64,000 nt of DNA from Streptomyces sp. AJS327 (GCF_013450295.1 NZ_SKBR01000002.1:1636501-1700500); one strand, 5' to 3'. Counted from the stretch's first letter, positions 36,646 to 46,537 are shown. Notes: a model not told the origin generated them from the sequence alone. Numbers and translations are program-made.

Positions 36646-36956
36646 CCCCATCGTGACCCCTGCCCGGGCGGTCCGCCCGCGGTCCGCCCCCCCACCCGAC
36701 TCCCGCTGTCCACCGGCCGGTTCGCCCGGCTGACCCCTCCTGCCCGGACGGCCCCCGGCTCCCCGCGAGTGGACCGGGCCGAACCGGGGCGACGGGCAGC
36801 GGGCGCGGGTCGGCCCACCGCGTGCGCCTCGCGCGGGTCCCCCGACCGTGCCGCCCCCGAGCCGACGGCCGCTCGCCCGCGCCCCTCGTCCCGCCCCCGG
36901 GGCACCTCGACGTCCCCGAGCCCACCGGAAGAAACCACCGGAAACAGGAGCATCAC

Positions 36957-37742
36957 ATGCCCAGCGTCACCACCCCCGACCTCACCGGCCAGAAGGTCGT
37001 CGTCATCGGCGGCAGCAGCGGCATAGGGCACGCCGTCGCCCGCCATGTCCTCGACGCCGGTGGCAGCGCCGTCATCACCGGCCGCGCCCGGGCCCGGGTC
37101 GACAGGGCGGCGGCCGCCCTGTCCGCGCACGGCGACGCCGTCGGCCTGACGGCCGACCTCACCGACCGCGCGGCCGTCGACGCTCTGCGCCTCCGTCTCA
37201 CCGAGGACCACGCCGACGCCACCCTCCTCGTCAACGCCGCCGGGGTGTTCGCCCCCAAGCCCTTCCTGGAACACGATGCCCGCGACTACGACCGCTACCA
37301 GGACCTCAACCGGGCCTTCTTCTTCCTCACCCAGACCGTGGCCACCAACATGATCGCCCGCGCCGCGCGGGGCTCCGTCGTCACCATCGGCTCCATGTGG
37401 GCCCACCAGGCCGTCGCCGCGACGCCCTCCTCGGCCTACTCGATGGCCAAGGCGGCCCTGCACTCCCTCACCCGGAACCTCGCGCTGGAACTCGGCCCGT
37501 ACGGCATCCGCGTCAACGCCGTCGCCCCCGCGGTCGTGCGCACACCCATCTACGAGGAGTTCATCCCCGCGTCCGACCTCGACTCCGTCCTCGACGGCTT
37601 CGACGCCTTCCACCCCCTCGGCCGGACCGGCACCGCCGATGACGTGGCGGCCACCGTCGCCTTCCTGCTGTCGAACCGGACCGACTGGGTCACCGGCGCC
37701 GTCTGGGACGTCGACGGCGGTGTGATGGCCGGCCGCAACTGA
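36957..37742 (+). CDS. Short-chain dehydrogenase/reductase
   Basis: 261 aa, classical SDR: NAD(P) motif GGSSGIGHA, VNAAGV, catalytic SxxxxxxYxxxK (YSMAK), and C-terminal GAVWDVDGG. AGGAG six bases before ATG 36957. Substrate unknown. Confidence 0.92.
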   Translation: MPSVTTPDLTGQKVVVIGGSSGIGHAVARHVLDAGGSAVITGRARARVDRAAAALSAHGDAVGLTADLTDRAAVDALRLRLTEDHADATLLVNAAGVFAPKPFLEHDARDYDRYQDLNRAFFFLTQTVATNMIARAARGSVVTIGSMWAHQAVAATPSSAYSMAKAALHSLTRNLALELGPYGIRVNAVAPAVVRTPIYEEFIPASDLDSVLDGFDAFHPLGRTGTADDVAATVAFLLSNRTDWVTGAVWDVDGGVMAGRN

Positions 37743-37766
37743 CCGGCCGTCATCCTGGCCTGACGC

Positions 37767-37806
37767 GCCAGTGCCGGGTCCGTCACCCGACGGACCCGGC
37801 ACTGGC
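37767..37806. terminator. Strong bidirectional terminator
   Basis: An 18-bp perfect stem with a 4-nt ACCC loop (arms 37767-37784 and 37789-37806) between the ends of the SDR gene and the GPP methyltransferase. Confidence 0.9.
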
Positions 37807-37820
37807 GGGTGGTGGCGGGA

Positions 37821-38717
37821 TCAGACGCGGTCGGCCGCGATCAGCAGGTACTGGAAGGAACCGTCCTTGTAGGAGTTGATGAACGCCTCCTCGATTCCGG
37901 TGACCAGCGAGGACGTTGCCCGCAGCTCCCAGTAGGGGAGGGTCGCGGGCGTCAGGTCGACGACGGCCTGGGGTACGAGCCGGTTGTCCGCCATCGCACG
38001 CAGGTACTCGCGGCGGGAGTGGATGTTGCACTCGAAGTGCGCGTTGATCTGGGAGACCCACTTGGAGGGCTGGCCGTAACGCGGGTTCCAGCAGCCCGTG
38101 ATGGTCACGTAGCGCCCGCCGATTTCCAGTACGCGGGAGTGCTCGGCGAACAGGTCGTGCAGGTCGACGTACATCGTCGACTCGTTGTTCCACGAGCCAC
38201 GGACCTGCCCCGTGCCGAAGGGCATGTCGAGCATGTTGCAGGCGCGGGCGTGCACGTGGTTCTCGATGCCGAGTTCGCGGGCTCGCCGGTTGGCGAAGTC
38301 GGCCTGCTTGGCCGACAGGGTGACGCCCTCGACACGGCAGCCGAACCGCTGGTGGGCCATCACCATCGAACCGCCCCGACCGCAGCCGGCGTCCACGAGC
38401 GTGGCGTCGCTCCGGACCTCGCCGAGGTGGTCCATGAGCACGTCGGCCTGCGCGGACTCCAGCCGGTGGAGCTCGGCGATCAGCCTCTTCTCGTACGCGC
38501 TGTCGTCGGGGTTCCCGAGGGCGGTGTGGTCGACCTCACCGATCCCGTAGTGGTGGTGGTAGAGCCCGTCGACGTCGCCGAGGCGCAGGTTCACGGGCCT
38601 GGCCTCCTGGTCCCAGTAGCGGGCGATGTCGCCCTGGTAGGGCGACGCGGGAGTGAGCAGGAACCCGGCGGTGCTCTCGATGGTCGTGTGCTCGATGCTG
38701 GTCACGCGTGTATCCAT
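37821..38717 (-). CDS. Geranyl diphosphate 2-C-methyltransferase
   Basis: 298 aa. SAM motif LVDAGCGRGGSMVMA. Strong resemblance to the GPPMT of 2-methylisoborneol pathways (YHHHYGIGEVDHTALG, VTLSAKQADFANRRA, GCWNPRYGQPSKWVSQIN). It methylates GPP to 2-methyl-GPP, the substrate of the neighbouring synthase. It starts three bases after the synthase stop, so the two are co-transcribed. Confidence 0.95.
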   Translation of the reverse strand: MDTRVTSIEHTTIESTAGFLLTPASPYQGDIARYWDQEARPVNLRLGDVDGLYHHHYGIGEVDHTALGNPDDSAYEKRLIAELHRLESAQADVLMDHLGEVRSDATLVDAGCGRGGSMVMAHQRFGCRVEGVTLSAKQADFANRRARELGIENHVHARACNMLDMPFGTGQVRGSWNNESTMYVDLHDLFAEHSRVLEIGGRYVTITGCWNPRYGQPSKWVSQINAHFECNIHSRREYLRAMADNRLVPQAVVDLTPATLPYWELRATSSLVTGIEEAFINSYKDGSFQYLLIAADRV

Positions 38718-38720
38718 TTC

Positions 38721-39956
38721 TTACCAGAAGTCGGGCAGGCTGTAGCGGTAGGTGTTGGTCTGGTGCCAGTAGTGGTTGCCGTCGACCCAGGCGGCCACCC
38801 CCCGCAGGAAGCGCGGCACGGTCGGTACCGGGCAGGCGGTGGCCAGGCTGGCGGCCTCGGCCTCGAAGGCGCGCATGAGGTCGTTGTGGACCTCGACGGC
38901 CTTCAGGTAGGCGTCGCGCTCGGACAGGTCCTCGCGCTGTGCGATCACCACGGGCAGGTTCAGGTGCGTGCCGGGGCTCTTGAGCTCCTTGGTGTACGAG
39001 TACAGGTCGTTGACGATGGTGGTCGCGTTGCCGGCGAGCGCGATGACCCGTTGCATGGCCGGCTGGGCGTGCAGGTCGGCCGGGAGTTCGTAGCCGCCCA
39101 CGGTGTCGGTGATGGTGGGGCAGGGGCGGAAGTTGTTGAACTGGCGCATCGCCAGGTACTCCCACACCTCGGGCATGTACTCCGTCTGGGCCCAGGCGGC
39201 CTCCGCCAGGTATCCCAGGTGCAGACGGGCCATGTCGTGCCGGTACCGGTCGGCCTGGGAGGCGGTGGACTGCCGGAGGAAGTAGTCCATGGCGGAGTGG
39301 TAGGCGCGGCGGGGAGCGTCCGACCGGAGCGACTCCACCCACGCCGGTTCGTACTCCTTCGTGGTGTGCAGCGGGTCGAGGGCGGTGTGTGCCAGCAGGA
39401 GACGGCCGCCGAGGCCGACGGGTGAGCCGCCGTGGTCCTCGCAGTAGCAGTCGTCGACCGCGTTCTCGGCGACCATCAGCCGGGTGGCGACCATCAGGTG
39501 GTCGATGGTGGGGGCGTCCGGATGGCAGGCGACCATGTACCGGCCGACGGAGAAGCCGTCGAACTGGTCCTCCCACTCCGGTGGGACCGCCTGAACCTCG
39601 TCCACGGCCCAGGACCTGACCCGCCGGCTGACCTCCTCGACCCGCGCCGGGTCCGGCTCCGGAACCGGGTGGTGGTAGAGGCCCGGTACCGGCTGACCGG
39701 CCGCCGGCTCGCGCTCCGGCGACACGTCCGGGGCCGCGTCCGTGTCCGCGCACTCCGCGTCCGGGGCCAGCCGCAGACCGGTCGTGCCCAGACCGGTCGG
39801 GCCGCCGAGCACCCGCTCCAGGGCGGAACGCGGGGCGTGCGCCGCGCCGTCACCGCCGCCTACGGGAGCGGGAGCCGGAGCGGGGAAGGGAGGGGAGGGC
39901 GGGCCCGGCAGGGAGAGCCGGGCGGACGGCGGAAGGGACATTCCGGAAGGGGGCAT
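38721..39956 (-). CDS. 2-Methylisoborneol synthase (class I terpene cyclase)
   Basis: 411 aa. The metal-binding acidic motif is DDCYCED (168-174) and the NSE motif N316-x3-S320-x3-E324. It cyclises 2-methyl-GPP to 2-methylisoborneol, the musty odorant. About 110 N-terminal residues are Pro/Ala/Gly-rich and low in complexity. This is the part proposed to load such synthases into family 2B encapsulins. ATG 39956 is preferred over 40046 because GAGGAG lies six bases upstream. Confidence 0.95.
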   Translation of the reverse strand: MPPSGMSLPPSARLSLPGPPSPPFPAPAPAPVGGGDGAAHAPRSALERVLGGPTGLGTTGLRLAPDAECADTDAAPDVSPEREPAAGQPVPGLYHHPVPEPDPARVEEVSRRVRSWAVDEVQAVPPEWEDQFDGFSVGRYMVACHPDAPTIDHLMVATRLMVAENAVDDCYCEDHGGSPVGLGGRLLLAHTALDPLHTTKEYEPAWVESLRSDAPRRAYHSAMDYFLRQSTASQADRYRHDMARLHLGYLAEAAWAQTEYMPEVWEYLAMRQFNNFRPCPTITDTVGGYELPADLHAQPAMQRVIALAGNATTIVNDLYSYTKELKSPGTHLNLPVVIAQREDLSERDAYLKAVEVHNDLMRAFEAEAASLATACPVPTVPRFLRGVAAWVDGNHYWHQTNTYRYSLPDFW

Positions 39957-40054
39957 CCGCGGCTCCTCGTTGGGGTGGATGGACTGTCCCGGGTCCCCCG
40001 GGCGGGTTCGCCCGGCCCCGGGGACCGGGTCGTCGTGGGCCGTCATACCGTCAG

Positions 40055-41467
40055 CTAGCCGCGGGCGCGGGCGATCTGCACGTTCTCCAGTACGCCGAGC
40101 GCGTCAGGCACCAGGACGGCGGCCGAGTAGTAGGTGCTGACCAGGTACGAGATGATCGCCTGCTCACTGATGCCCATGAAGCGCACCGACAGGCCCGGCT
40201 CGCACTCGTCCGGCAGGCCGGTCCGGTGCAGGCCGATGACGCCCTGGTCGTCCTCGCCCGTCCGCATGGCCAGGATCGAGCTGGTGCCCTCCTCGCTGAT
40301 GGGGATCTTGTTGCAGGGGAGGATCGGCACGCCACGCCAGGCCGGGACCTGCTGCCCCCCGAGGTCGACGTGGGCGGGATACAGCCCGCAGGCGTTGAAC
40401 CCGCGCCCGATCGCCGCGATCGTCCGGGGGTGCGCGAGGAAGATCCTGGTACCGCGGCGGCGGGAGAGCAGTTCGTCGAGGTCGTCCGGGGTGGGCGGAC
40501 CGGAGTGGGGCTGGATGCGCTGCTTGAAGTCGGCGTTGTGGAGCAGCCCGAACTCCCGGTTGTTCACCATCTCGTACTCCTGGCGCTCGCGCAGGGCCTC
40601 GACGGTGAGCCGGAGCTGTTCCTCGGTCTGGTTCATCGGGTCGTTGTAGAGATCGGCGACCCGGGTGTGCACCCGCAGAACGGTCTGCGCGACGGAGAGT
40701 TCGTACTCCCGCGGGTTGAGTTCGTAGTCGACGAAGGTGCCGGGCAGCTCCTTCTCGCCGGTGTGCCCCGAGGACATCGCGATGTCCGCCTCGCCTCGCC
40801 GGTTCTGCGGCTGACGGGGCAGCCTGCTGAACCTCTCGACGTGTTCCCGGAGGTTCGGCGCCTGGGACAGCACACTGGCGAAGTCGCCCCGGGACAGGGT
40901 CAGCAGGGTTCCCGAGGTCGCCGCGGTGGCCGTGCAGTCCCACACCGCGCCGTCGTCCAGCAGGGCGCTCTCCCCGAACCGGTCACCGTCGGCGAGGACC
41001 GCGACACGGACCTCGTCGTCGTACTTGCCGGGGCAGGTGCGGTGGATCCGGCCGTGGGCGATCAGGTGGATCTGCTCGGCGGGGGCACCGCGCTCCACCA
41101 GCACCTCACCGGCGCGGAAGTCGCGCTGCACGCACCGGTCGGCGATCGTGGTCAGCACGTCCACGTCGTCGAAGCCGCGGAGCAGGGCCAGTTCGCCGAG
41201 TTCGCGGGGGAGCACCCGGACGGTGGCGCCGTCCTGGAGGAACTCGATCCGCCCGTCGCCGACGGTGTAGCTCAGCCGGCGGTTCACCCGGTAGGTGCCG
41301 CCCTTCACCTCGACCCAGGGGAGCGCCCGCAGCAGCCACCGGGAGGTGATGCCCTGCATCTGCGGGACGGTCTTGGTCGTGGTGGCGAGGTTGCGGGCGG
41401 CGGCGGTACCCAGGCTGGAGGGCTGGGGTGGGTCCAGTTGTGCTTCCTGACTGGTTTCGGTGGTCAT
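40055..41467 (-). CDS. eshA: Family 2B encapsulin shell protein with cyclic-nucleotide-binding-like domain (EshA)
   Basis: 470 aa, the known EshA length. An HK97-type shell protein (N-terminal SSLGTAAARNLATTTKTVPQMQGI; C-terminal ISEEGTSSILAMRTGEDDQGVIGLHR region) is interrupted by a cNMP-binding-like domain at about 101-200 (FRAGEVLVERGAPAEQIHLI, FGESALLDD). The usual Arg of the phosphate-binding cassette is not in its place (FGESALLDDGAVWDCTATA). Located upstream of the 2-MIB synthase and transcribed with it, matching known systems in which the synthase is packaged in this shell. Confidence 0.93.
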   Translation of the reverse strand: MTTETSQEAQLDPPQPSSLGTAAARNLATTTKTVPQMQGITSRWLLRALPWVEVKGGTYRVNRRLSYTVGDGRIEFLQDGATVRVLPRELGELALLRGFDDVDVLTTIADRCVQRDFRAGEVLVERGAPAEQIHLIAHGRIHRTCPGKYDDEVRVAVLADGDRFGESALLDDGAVWDCTATAATSGTLLTLSRGDFASVLSQAPNLREHVERFSRLPRQPQNRRGEADIAMSSGHTGEKELPGTFVDYELNPREYELSVAQTVLRVHTRVADLYNDPMNQTEEQLRLTVEALRERQEYEMVNNREFGLLHNADFKQRIQPHSGPPTPDDLDELLSRRRGTRIFLAHPRTIAAIGRGFNACGLYPAHVDLGGQQVPAWRGVPILPCNKIPISEEGTSSILAMRTGEDDQGVIGLHRTGLPDECEPGLSVRFMGISEQAIISYLVSTYYSAAVLVPDALGVLENVQIARARG

Positions 41468-41825
41468 CGGAGACTCGCTTTCGTGGGGTGACGAGGGCGT
41501 ACGCGAGGCGCGGACCAGGGCGCGAAAAAAGGGGAACTCACAGATATGGATGGACAATTCGCGCCGATCCGCGGAGGACCGTAGCAACCGGCGCCGCCGT
41601 CACGTCTCTGATGCCGGGCGTGTTCGTCGCGGCTACGCCGATCCAGCGCGCACGGCCCGCAACTGACCCATCACGATGACTTTTGGAATGTGGGATGTTC
41701 CGACGCCGCCCGCCCCGACAGCGCTGCTCCGCCCCGCTGTTCCGACCCCAGGCCTTCGCTGTCACACACGGCGCGGCGACGGGTGGTGGCGGCAGGCGTG
41801 GCGGGGGCGGCTAGCGTTGGCGCGT
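41468..41825. other. Divergent promoter region of eshA and the phosphotransferase
   Basis: No gene. The most structured element is the imperfect dyad GGAATGTGGGATGTTCC at 41685-41701. A TAGCGT at 41812-41817, eight bases before the phosphotransferase ATG, looks like a -10 for a leaderless transcript. Confidence 0.4.
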
Positions 41826-42740
41826 ATGAGCGTCACCGACACGGAGATCACCGCGGAGCTGGTCCGGGACCTGCTGCGCGACCAGCATCCGGACCTGGCC
41901 GACCGCCCGTTGGAGCTGGGCGCGCGGGGCTGGGACAACCAGCTGTGGCGGCTCGGCGACGATCTCGCCGTCCGGCTGCCCTGGGCGACGGACTCCGCCG
42001 ACCTGCTGGTGCGCACGGAGTTCGCCTGGCTGCCCTCCCTCGCTCCGCGGCTTCCGCTGCCGGTGCCGGTTCCGTGCCGTCTCGGGGAGCCGTCCGAGCG
42101 GTTCCCACGGCCCTGGATCGTCACCACCTGGGTGCCGGGCACGCCCGCCGACCGCGCCCCCGTCACCCGTGGCGCCGAGTCCGCCGACACACTGGCCGCC
42201 TTCCTCACGGCGCTGCACCAGCCCGCTCCCGAGGGGGCGCCCGTGGGCCGTGGCCGGGGCGGACCGTTGGCGGACGTCGCCGGGCCGTTCGCCGAACAGC
42301 TCGCCAAGGCGACCGAGTTGGGGCTGATCGACGAGCCGGACGCCGTCCGCGCCGTCTGGGAGGACGCGGTCACCGCACCCGAGTGGACGGGGCCCGCGCT
42401 GTGGCTCCACGCCGACCTGCACCCGGCCAACGTGCTCACCACCGGCGGCGCCCTCCACGGCGTGGTCGACTTCGGCGACCTCTGCGCGGGCGATCCCGCC
42501 AGCGACCTCTCCGCCGTCTGGAACCTGCTGCCGGACGGTGTCCTCGTCCGGTTCCACGACGCCTACCGGCCCGCCGTGGACGCCGCGACCCTGCGCCGCG
42601 CCCGCGGCTGGGCGCTGGCCCGCGCCCTCGTCGGCATCCTCGTCGGGGACGCCGGTGACCACGGGCGCCCCGGCGGCAAACCCACATGGGGCCCGCCCGG
42701 GCACGCCGCGCTGCGCCGCCTCCTCGCCACGCCCCGCTGA
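41826..42740 (+). CDS. Aminoglycoside phosphotransferase-family kinase
   Basis: 304 aa. APH fold: LWLHADLHPANVL (HxDxxxxN catalytic loop) and GVVDFGDLCAGDP (DFG-like metal loop). Similar to phosphotransferase-family proteins often annotated as homoserine or aminoglycoside kinases; the real substrate is unknown. Appears leaderless, with no ribosome-binding site before ATG 41826. Confidence 0.85.
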   Translation: MSVTDTEITAELVRDLLRDQHPDLADRPLELGARGWDNQLWRLGDDLAVRLPWATDSADLLVRTEFAWLPSLAPRLPLPVPVPCRLGEPSERFPRPWIVTTWVPGTPADRAPVTRGAESADTLAAFLTALHQPAPEGAPVGRGRGGPLADVAGPFAEQLAKATELGLIDEPDAVRAVWEDAVTAPEWTGPALWLHADLHPANVLTTGGALHGVVDFGDLCAGDPASDLSAVWNLLPDGVLVRFHDAYRPAVDAATLRRARGWALARALVGILVGDAGDHGRPGGKPTWGPPGHAALRRLLATPR

Positions 42741-42828
42741 ACGACCGGCTGCCGCCCCACGGTTCACCTCCTCCGGGGCGACTCCGGCCGGCGGCCGCCG
42801 GTCAGGTCCGGGTGCGGCCGAGGGCCGG

Positions 42829-44604
42829 TCAGGCGCCGCTGAGCATCGGCAGGGAGGCGAGGTGCTCCTCGGGGACGTCGAACGCCTCGGTGAGGGTGCT
42901 GAGGTGGGGCGCCAGCCGCGCGGTGACGCGCTGGACGGCTCCGGGCAGGCCGCGCACGTGGCCGGGCGTGAGCACCCCCTCGGCCAGGAGCGTTCCGCTG
43001 TCCCGACTGACGTGGGCCAGGAGGAACAGGCCGCACAGGTTCTCCAGGACCGGCCGGGTGGCCGGGGCCGCGCAGCGCGCGCTGGCCTCGGCGAAGGCGT
43101 CGGCGGCCTGGCCGAGGGCGTGGGCGTCGACGAGCGACAGGGCGGCGGCCGACGCGTGGTTCCAGCGGCCGAGGGCGTCCCGTTCGTGGCTGTTCCGCAG
43201 GTCGTGACGGGCGGCCAGGTGCCGGTGGCGCTCGGTGGCGCGCAGCGCCTCGCGGAGGAACGCGGGGTCCGTCAGCGACTCCTCGCCGGTGGCGGGCGTG
43301 GGCGGGGGCGCGGCCGGATGATCGAAGATCATCTCGGCTCCGGCCTTGCACCACACGGCGAGGTTGTCGCCCTCGGCGGTGATGGCCCCGTCGGCGTTGG
43401 CGGCGAACTCGGCGAGCCCGTTGACGGGTAACAGCCCCTGGGCGCCGCAGCGTTCCCGGCACTCGGTGACGATCTCCCGGGCCCGCCAGGTGATCCACCC
43501 CTTGGCGACGGCCACGAGGCGCTCCGCCCGGGCCCGGTCCTCGGGCGGGTGGGAGACCCACCGCTCCGTGACGCGGCGGTGCCAGAAGGTCATGGCGTAG
43601 GCGGTGGCCACCTGGTCGAGGAGGCGGGAGTGGTGGCTGCGGTGCGCGGCCAGCGGAACCCGCGTGCCCGAGCGCGGACCGGAGATGTGCCGGGTGTGCG
43701 CGTACCGGACGGCGGTGGCCAGCGCGGCCCGGCTGCCGCCGAGGGTGCTCGTGCTCATGCAGAGCTTCCCGACCGTCACGCGACGGATGGCGTGCAGGAA
43801 CCGCTTGCGTGGGTTGCCCAGTTGACTGTTCAGCGTGCCGTCCGGCGTGAGGTGGCCGTGCGGCCCCTGGAGGAGCGCGGAGCGCGGCAGCCGGACGTGC
43901 TCGAAGCTGGTGACGCAGTGGTCCACCGGGCTGCCGATCCGCTCCGGCAGGGCGGTCACCGTCACCCCGGGGAGGGCGCCGGTGTGGTCGCTCAGCGGGG
44001 TGAGGAACAGGAAGACGCCCTGGTCCCGGCCGTCCAGTTCCAGCCGGGCGGCCACCACGGCGGACTTCGGGCCGCCCGCCGGGCTGGTGTTGGGCATGTA
44101 CTTGCGCGCGCCGGGGTGCGGGGTGTGCAGGTCGAACTCGTCCCGTTCCCGGTCGTAGCGGGCCACGGTCTCCAGGGCCGCCGCGTCGTTCCCGTGCGCG
44201 TACTCGGTACACAGGAACGTCCCGACGCGTTCCAGCGAGAGGAACGCGCCCAGGTCCCGCGCGGGCGAGAGGGTGCCGTCGAGCAGGCTGCCGAGGAACA
44301 GGTTGAAGTGGATCCCGGCCACGGTCGCGGTGGCGCCGTCGACCGCCGAGGCCCACTCGTGCAGCGCGGCCAGCTCGCGCGGGTCCCGCGCCAGCCGCTC
44401 GGCCGACGGCAGGCCCTCGTTGAGGGCGCGCAGCCGCCGGTATGAGAGGTCCCACCGCTCCTCGTGCCCCATGCCGGAGCGGTACCGGAACAGCTCGGCC
44501 GAGACGGCGCGTCGCCAGTGACCGTGGACGTCCGGACCCCGCGTTCCGTCGAGGAAGAGCAGCCGGGTCAGTTCGGCGCGGTCCGGGCAGGTGTGAGAGG
44601 GCAT
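42829..44604 (-). CDS. Acyl-CoA oxidase/dehydrogenase-family flavoprotein
   Basis: About 591 aa. Acyl-CoA oxidase architecture: TEYAHGNDAAALETVARYD, KYMPNTSPAGGPKSAVVAARL, DHCVTSFEHVRLPRSALL and a C-terminal helical half. Larger than acyl-CoA dehydrogenases (~380 aa). FAD-dependent oxidation of an acyl-CoA or similar substrate is expected. ATG 44604 or GTG 44625 may be the start. A MarR regulator lies immediately upstream in the same direction. Confidence 0.8.
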   Translation of the reverse strand: MPSHTCPDRAELTRLLFLDGTRGPDVHGHWRRAVSAELFRYRSGMGHEERWDLSYRRLRALNEGLPSAERLARDPRELAALHEWASAVDGATATVAGIHFNLFLGSLLDGTLSPARDLGAFLSLERVGTFLCTEYAHGNDAAALETVARYDRERDEFDLHTPHPGARKYMPNTSPAGGPKSAVVAARLELDGRDQGVFLFLTPLSDHTGALPGVTVTALPERIGSPVDHCVTSFEHVRLPRSALLQGPHGHLTPDGTLNSQLGNPRKRFLHAIRRVTVGKLCMSTSTLGGSRAALATAVRYAHTRHISGPRSGTRVPLAAHRSHHSRLLDQVATAYAMTFWHRRVTERWVSHPPEDRARAERLVAVAKGWITWRAREIVTECRERCGAQGLLPVNGLAEFAANADGAITAEGDNLAVWCKAGAEMIFDHPAAPPPTPATGEESLTDPAFLREALRATERHRHLAARHDLRNSHERDALGRWNHASAAALSLVDAHALGQAADAFAEASARCAAPATRPVLENLCGLFLLAHVSRDSGTLLAEGVLTPGHVRGLPGAVQRVTARLAPHLSTLTEAFDVPEEHLASLPMLSGA

Positions 44605-44765
44605 GTGGGCGGGGGTGATGAGCACGGTGGGCCAACGTACGAGGACGTGGGGCGGGAACCTCCCTTCCCAGCCATCCCACGCGCCCGCCCGGAGCCCGGC
44701 ACGGACCCCGCACCGGGCGGACACACCACGATCAGCACGCCCCCGGGGCGCGGGGTCAGGAGAGG

Positions 44766-45275
44766 TCAGGTGAGAGGGGCGGGGGAGGGGCCCGGACGCC
44801 GGGCACCCCGGTGCTGTTCGCCGATCGCCCGCCGGATGCGCTCGCTGGCGGTGACGAAGGCGTCCACGCTCCGCTCGTCGAGATCGCGGGCGGACGCCCG
44901 CTCCAGCGCGGCCCACATCTCCTCGATCGGCCCGCGCATCGCCCGGCCCTTCTCGGTCAGCCACACGCGTACCGCCCGGCGGTCGTGCTCGGCGGGCTCC
45001 CGGCGCAACAACCCGGCCTCCTGCATCCGCCGCAGCGCCTTGGAGACGGTGGAGTGGTCGAGCCCCACGGCCGACAGCAGCTCGGACTGGGTCTGGCCGT
45101 CCCGCTCCAGCAGCCGCATCAGCAGCAGTTCCTGACCGGGATGCAGGCCCAGCCCCCGGAGGAGTTCACCGGCGAAGGCGCGATGGGTGCGCGCCAGCGC
45201 GAAGATCTCGAAACTGAGCCGTCCCACGGGTACGGAACCGGCCGGGCGGCTGTCCTCGGGGCACTCCGCGCTCAT
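44766..45275 (-). CDS. MarR-family transcriptional regulator
   Basis: 169 aa. Winged helix QTQSELLSAVGLDHSTVSKALRRMQEAGLLRREPAEHDRRAVRVWLTEKG, the MarR signature. GAGGTG precedes ATG 45275. Likely controls itself and the oxidase gene downstream. Confidence 0.9.
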   Translation of the reverse strand: MSAECPEDSRPAGSVPVGRLSFEIFALARTHRAFAGELLRGLGLHPGQELLLMRLLERDGQTQSELLSAVGLDHSTVSKALRRMQEAGLLRREPAEHDRRAVRVWLTEKGRAMRGPIEEMWAALERASARDLDERSVDAFVTASERIRRAIGEQHRGARRPGPSPAPLT

Positions 45276-45656
45276 ATCCCACCTCTCCTCGCGGCCAGCG
45301 GGCCGTTCACCGGCGTCCGCGCGTCGTCCACGCCTCCGGCCACCCCTGCCGGGACGGGGCCGCCGGACCCGCGGCCGTGGGCCGGGGCGCGGCGCCCACC
45401 GCGGACGGTCGGCCAGGCACGCGGAGGATACCCCGCGCGGCGCCGCGGGTGAGCCGTTTCCGATCCCGGTCCCGCCCAACCGTCCCGCACGGTGTGAACA
45501 CCGCCCGCGACCACGGCTGTTGCCCACCCGCGCGCCCCGCGCGTGGGCGGCGGGCGCGCACCGGGCGCGCCACCGGTACCCCGCGCGATCGCCGCGCGCC
45601 CGCTAGCGCCCCCGGTCCGCGGGCGGAGCGAGAAGTGGGGTACCGAACGGGCCCGG

Positions 45657-45674
45657 GTAGGGGGAATAGGGGTT
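45657..45674 (+). promoter_or_regulatory. GTAGGGGG-AA-TAGGGGTT element upstream of thioesterase
   Basis: Two G-runs, GTAGGGGG and TAGGGGTT, in the region before the type II thioesterase. TAGGGGTT recurs before the epoxidase and in the PKS divergent region. The rest of 45276-45754 holds no gene. Confidence 0.4.
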
Positions 45675-45754
45675 CTGTCCGGCGGGTGGCAGCCCGTACT
45701 GTGGCGATCATCGAAGCTCAACGCGCCCGTCGTCGCAGGAGGTAGGGCACCGTC

Positions 45755-46537
45755 ATGTCCGTCGCACCCGGTCAGCACGACACCTGGTTCCGCAGGTTCG
45801 GGCAGGCGTCGCCCGACGCCGTGAAGCTCGTCGCGCTGCCGCACGCTGGAGGATCAGCGCCTTATTTCATGCCGCTCGCCCGGGTGTTGACCCCCGAGCT
45901 GGACGTGGTCTGCGCGCAGTACCCCGGCCGCCAGGACCGCCACCGGGAACCGCTCGTCGACACCGTCGACGCCCTCGCGGACCAGCTGTACGAGGCGCTG
46001 ATCACCGAACCGTCCCGTCGGTTGGTCCTCTTCGGGCACAGTATGGGCGCGGTCCTCGCCTACGAGATGGCCCGGCGCCTCGAACGGGACGGCGGCGGTG
46101 AGCTGTTGGGCGTCATCGCCTCCGGACGGCGCTCTCCGTCCCGGTATCGCGAGGAGACCGTGCACCAGCGGGACGACGACGGACTCATCGCCGAGATCCG
46201 CGAACTGAGCGGTACCGACCCGGGCGTGCTGGACGACGAGGAACTGCTGCGCATGGTGCTGCCCGCACTGCGCGCCGACTACCGCGCCATCGAGACCTAC
46301 CAGCACCAGCCGGGCGACCCGCTGCGCTCGCCCATCACCACCCTGACCGGGGAGAGCGACGCCCGGGTGTCGCTAGAGGAGGCCCGCGCCTGGGAGGAGC
46401 TGACCAGCGGCGCCTTCCGGTTCCAGTCCTTCCCCGGCGGCCACTTCTACCTCAACGGCCAGCAGGCCGCCGTCACCCAGGCGATCCGGGACAGCGTCAC
46501 GGCCTTCCAGGAGACCACGGCCCCGGCCCAGCCCTGA
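45755..46537 (+). CDS. Type II thioesterase (editing thioesterase of the PKS)
   Basis: 260 aa, alpha/beta hydrolase. KLVALPHAGGSAPYF oxyanion region, nucleophile in GHSMG, and catalytic His in GGHFYL. Removes misprimed acyl groups from PKS acyl carrier proteins. AGGAGG lies upstream. First visible gene of the polyketide cluster. Confidence 0.93.
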   Translation: MSVAPGQHDTWFRRFGQASPDAVKLVALPHAGGSAPYFMPLARVLTPELDVVCAQYPGRQDRHREPLVDTVDALADQLYEALITEPSRRLVLFGHSMGAVLAYEMARRLERDGGGELLGVIASGRRSPSRYREETVHQRDDDGLIAEIRELSGTDPGVLDDEELLRMVLPALRADYRAIETYQHQPGDPLRSPITTLTGESDARVSLEEARAWEELTSGAFRFQSFPGGHFYLNGQQAAVTQAIRDSVTAFQETTAPAQP

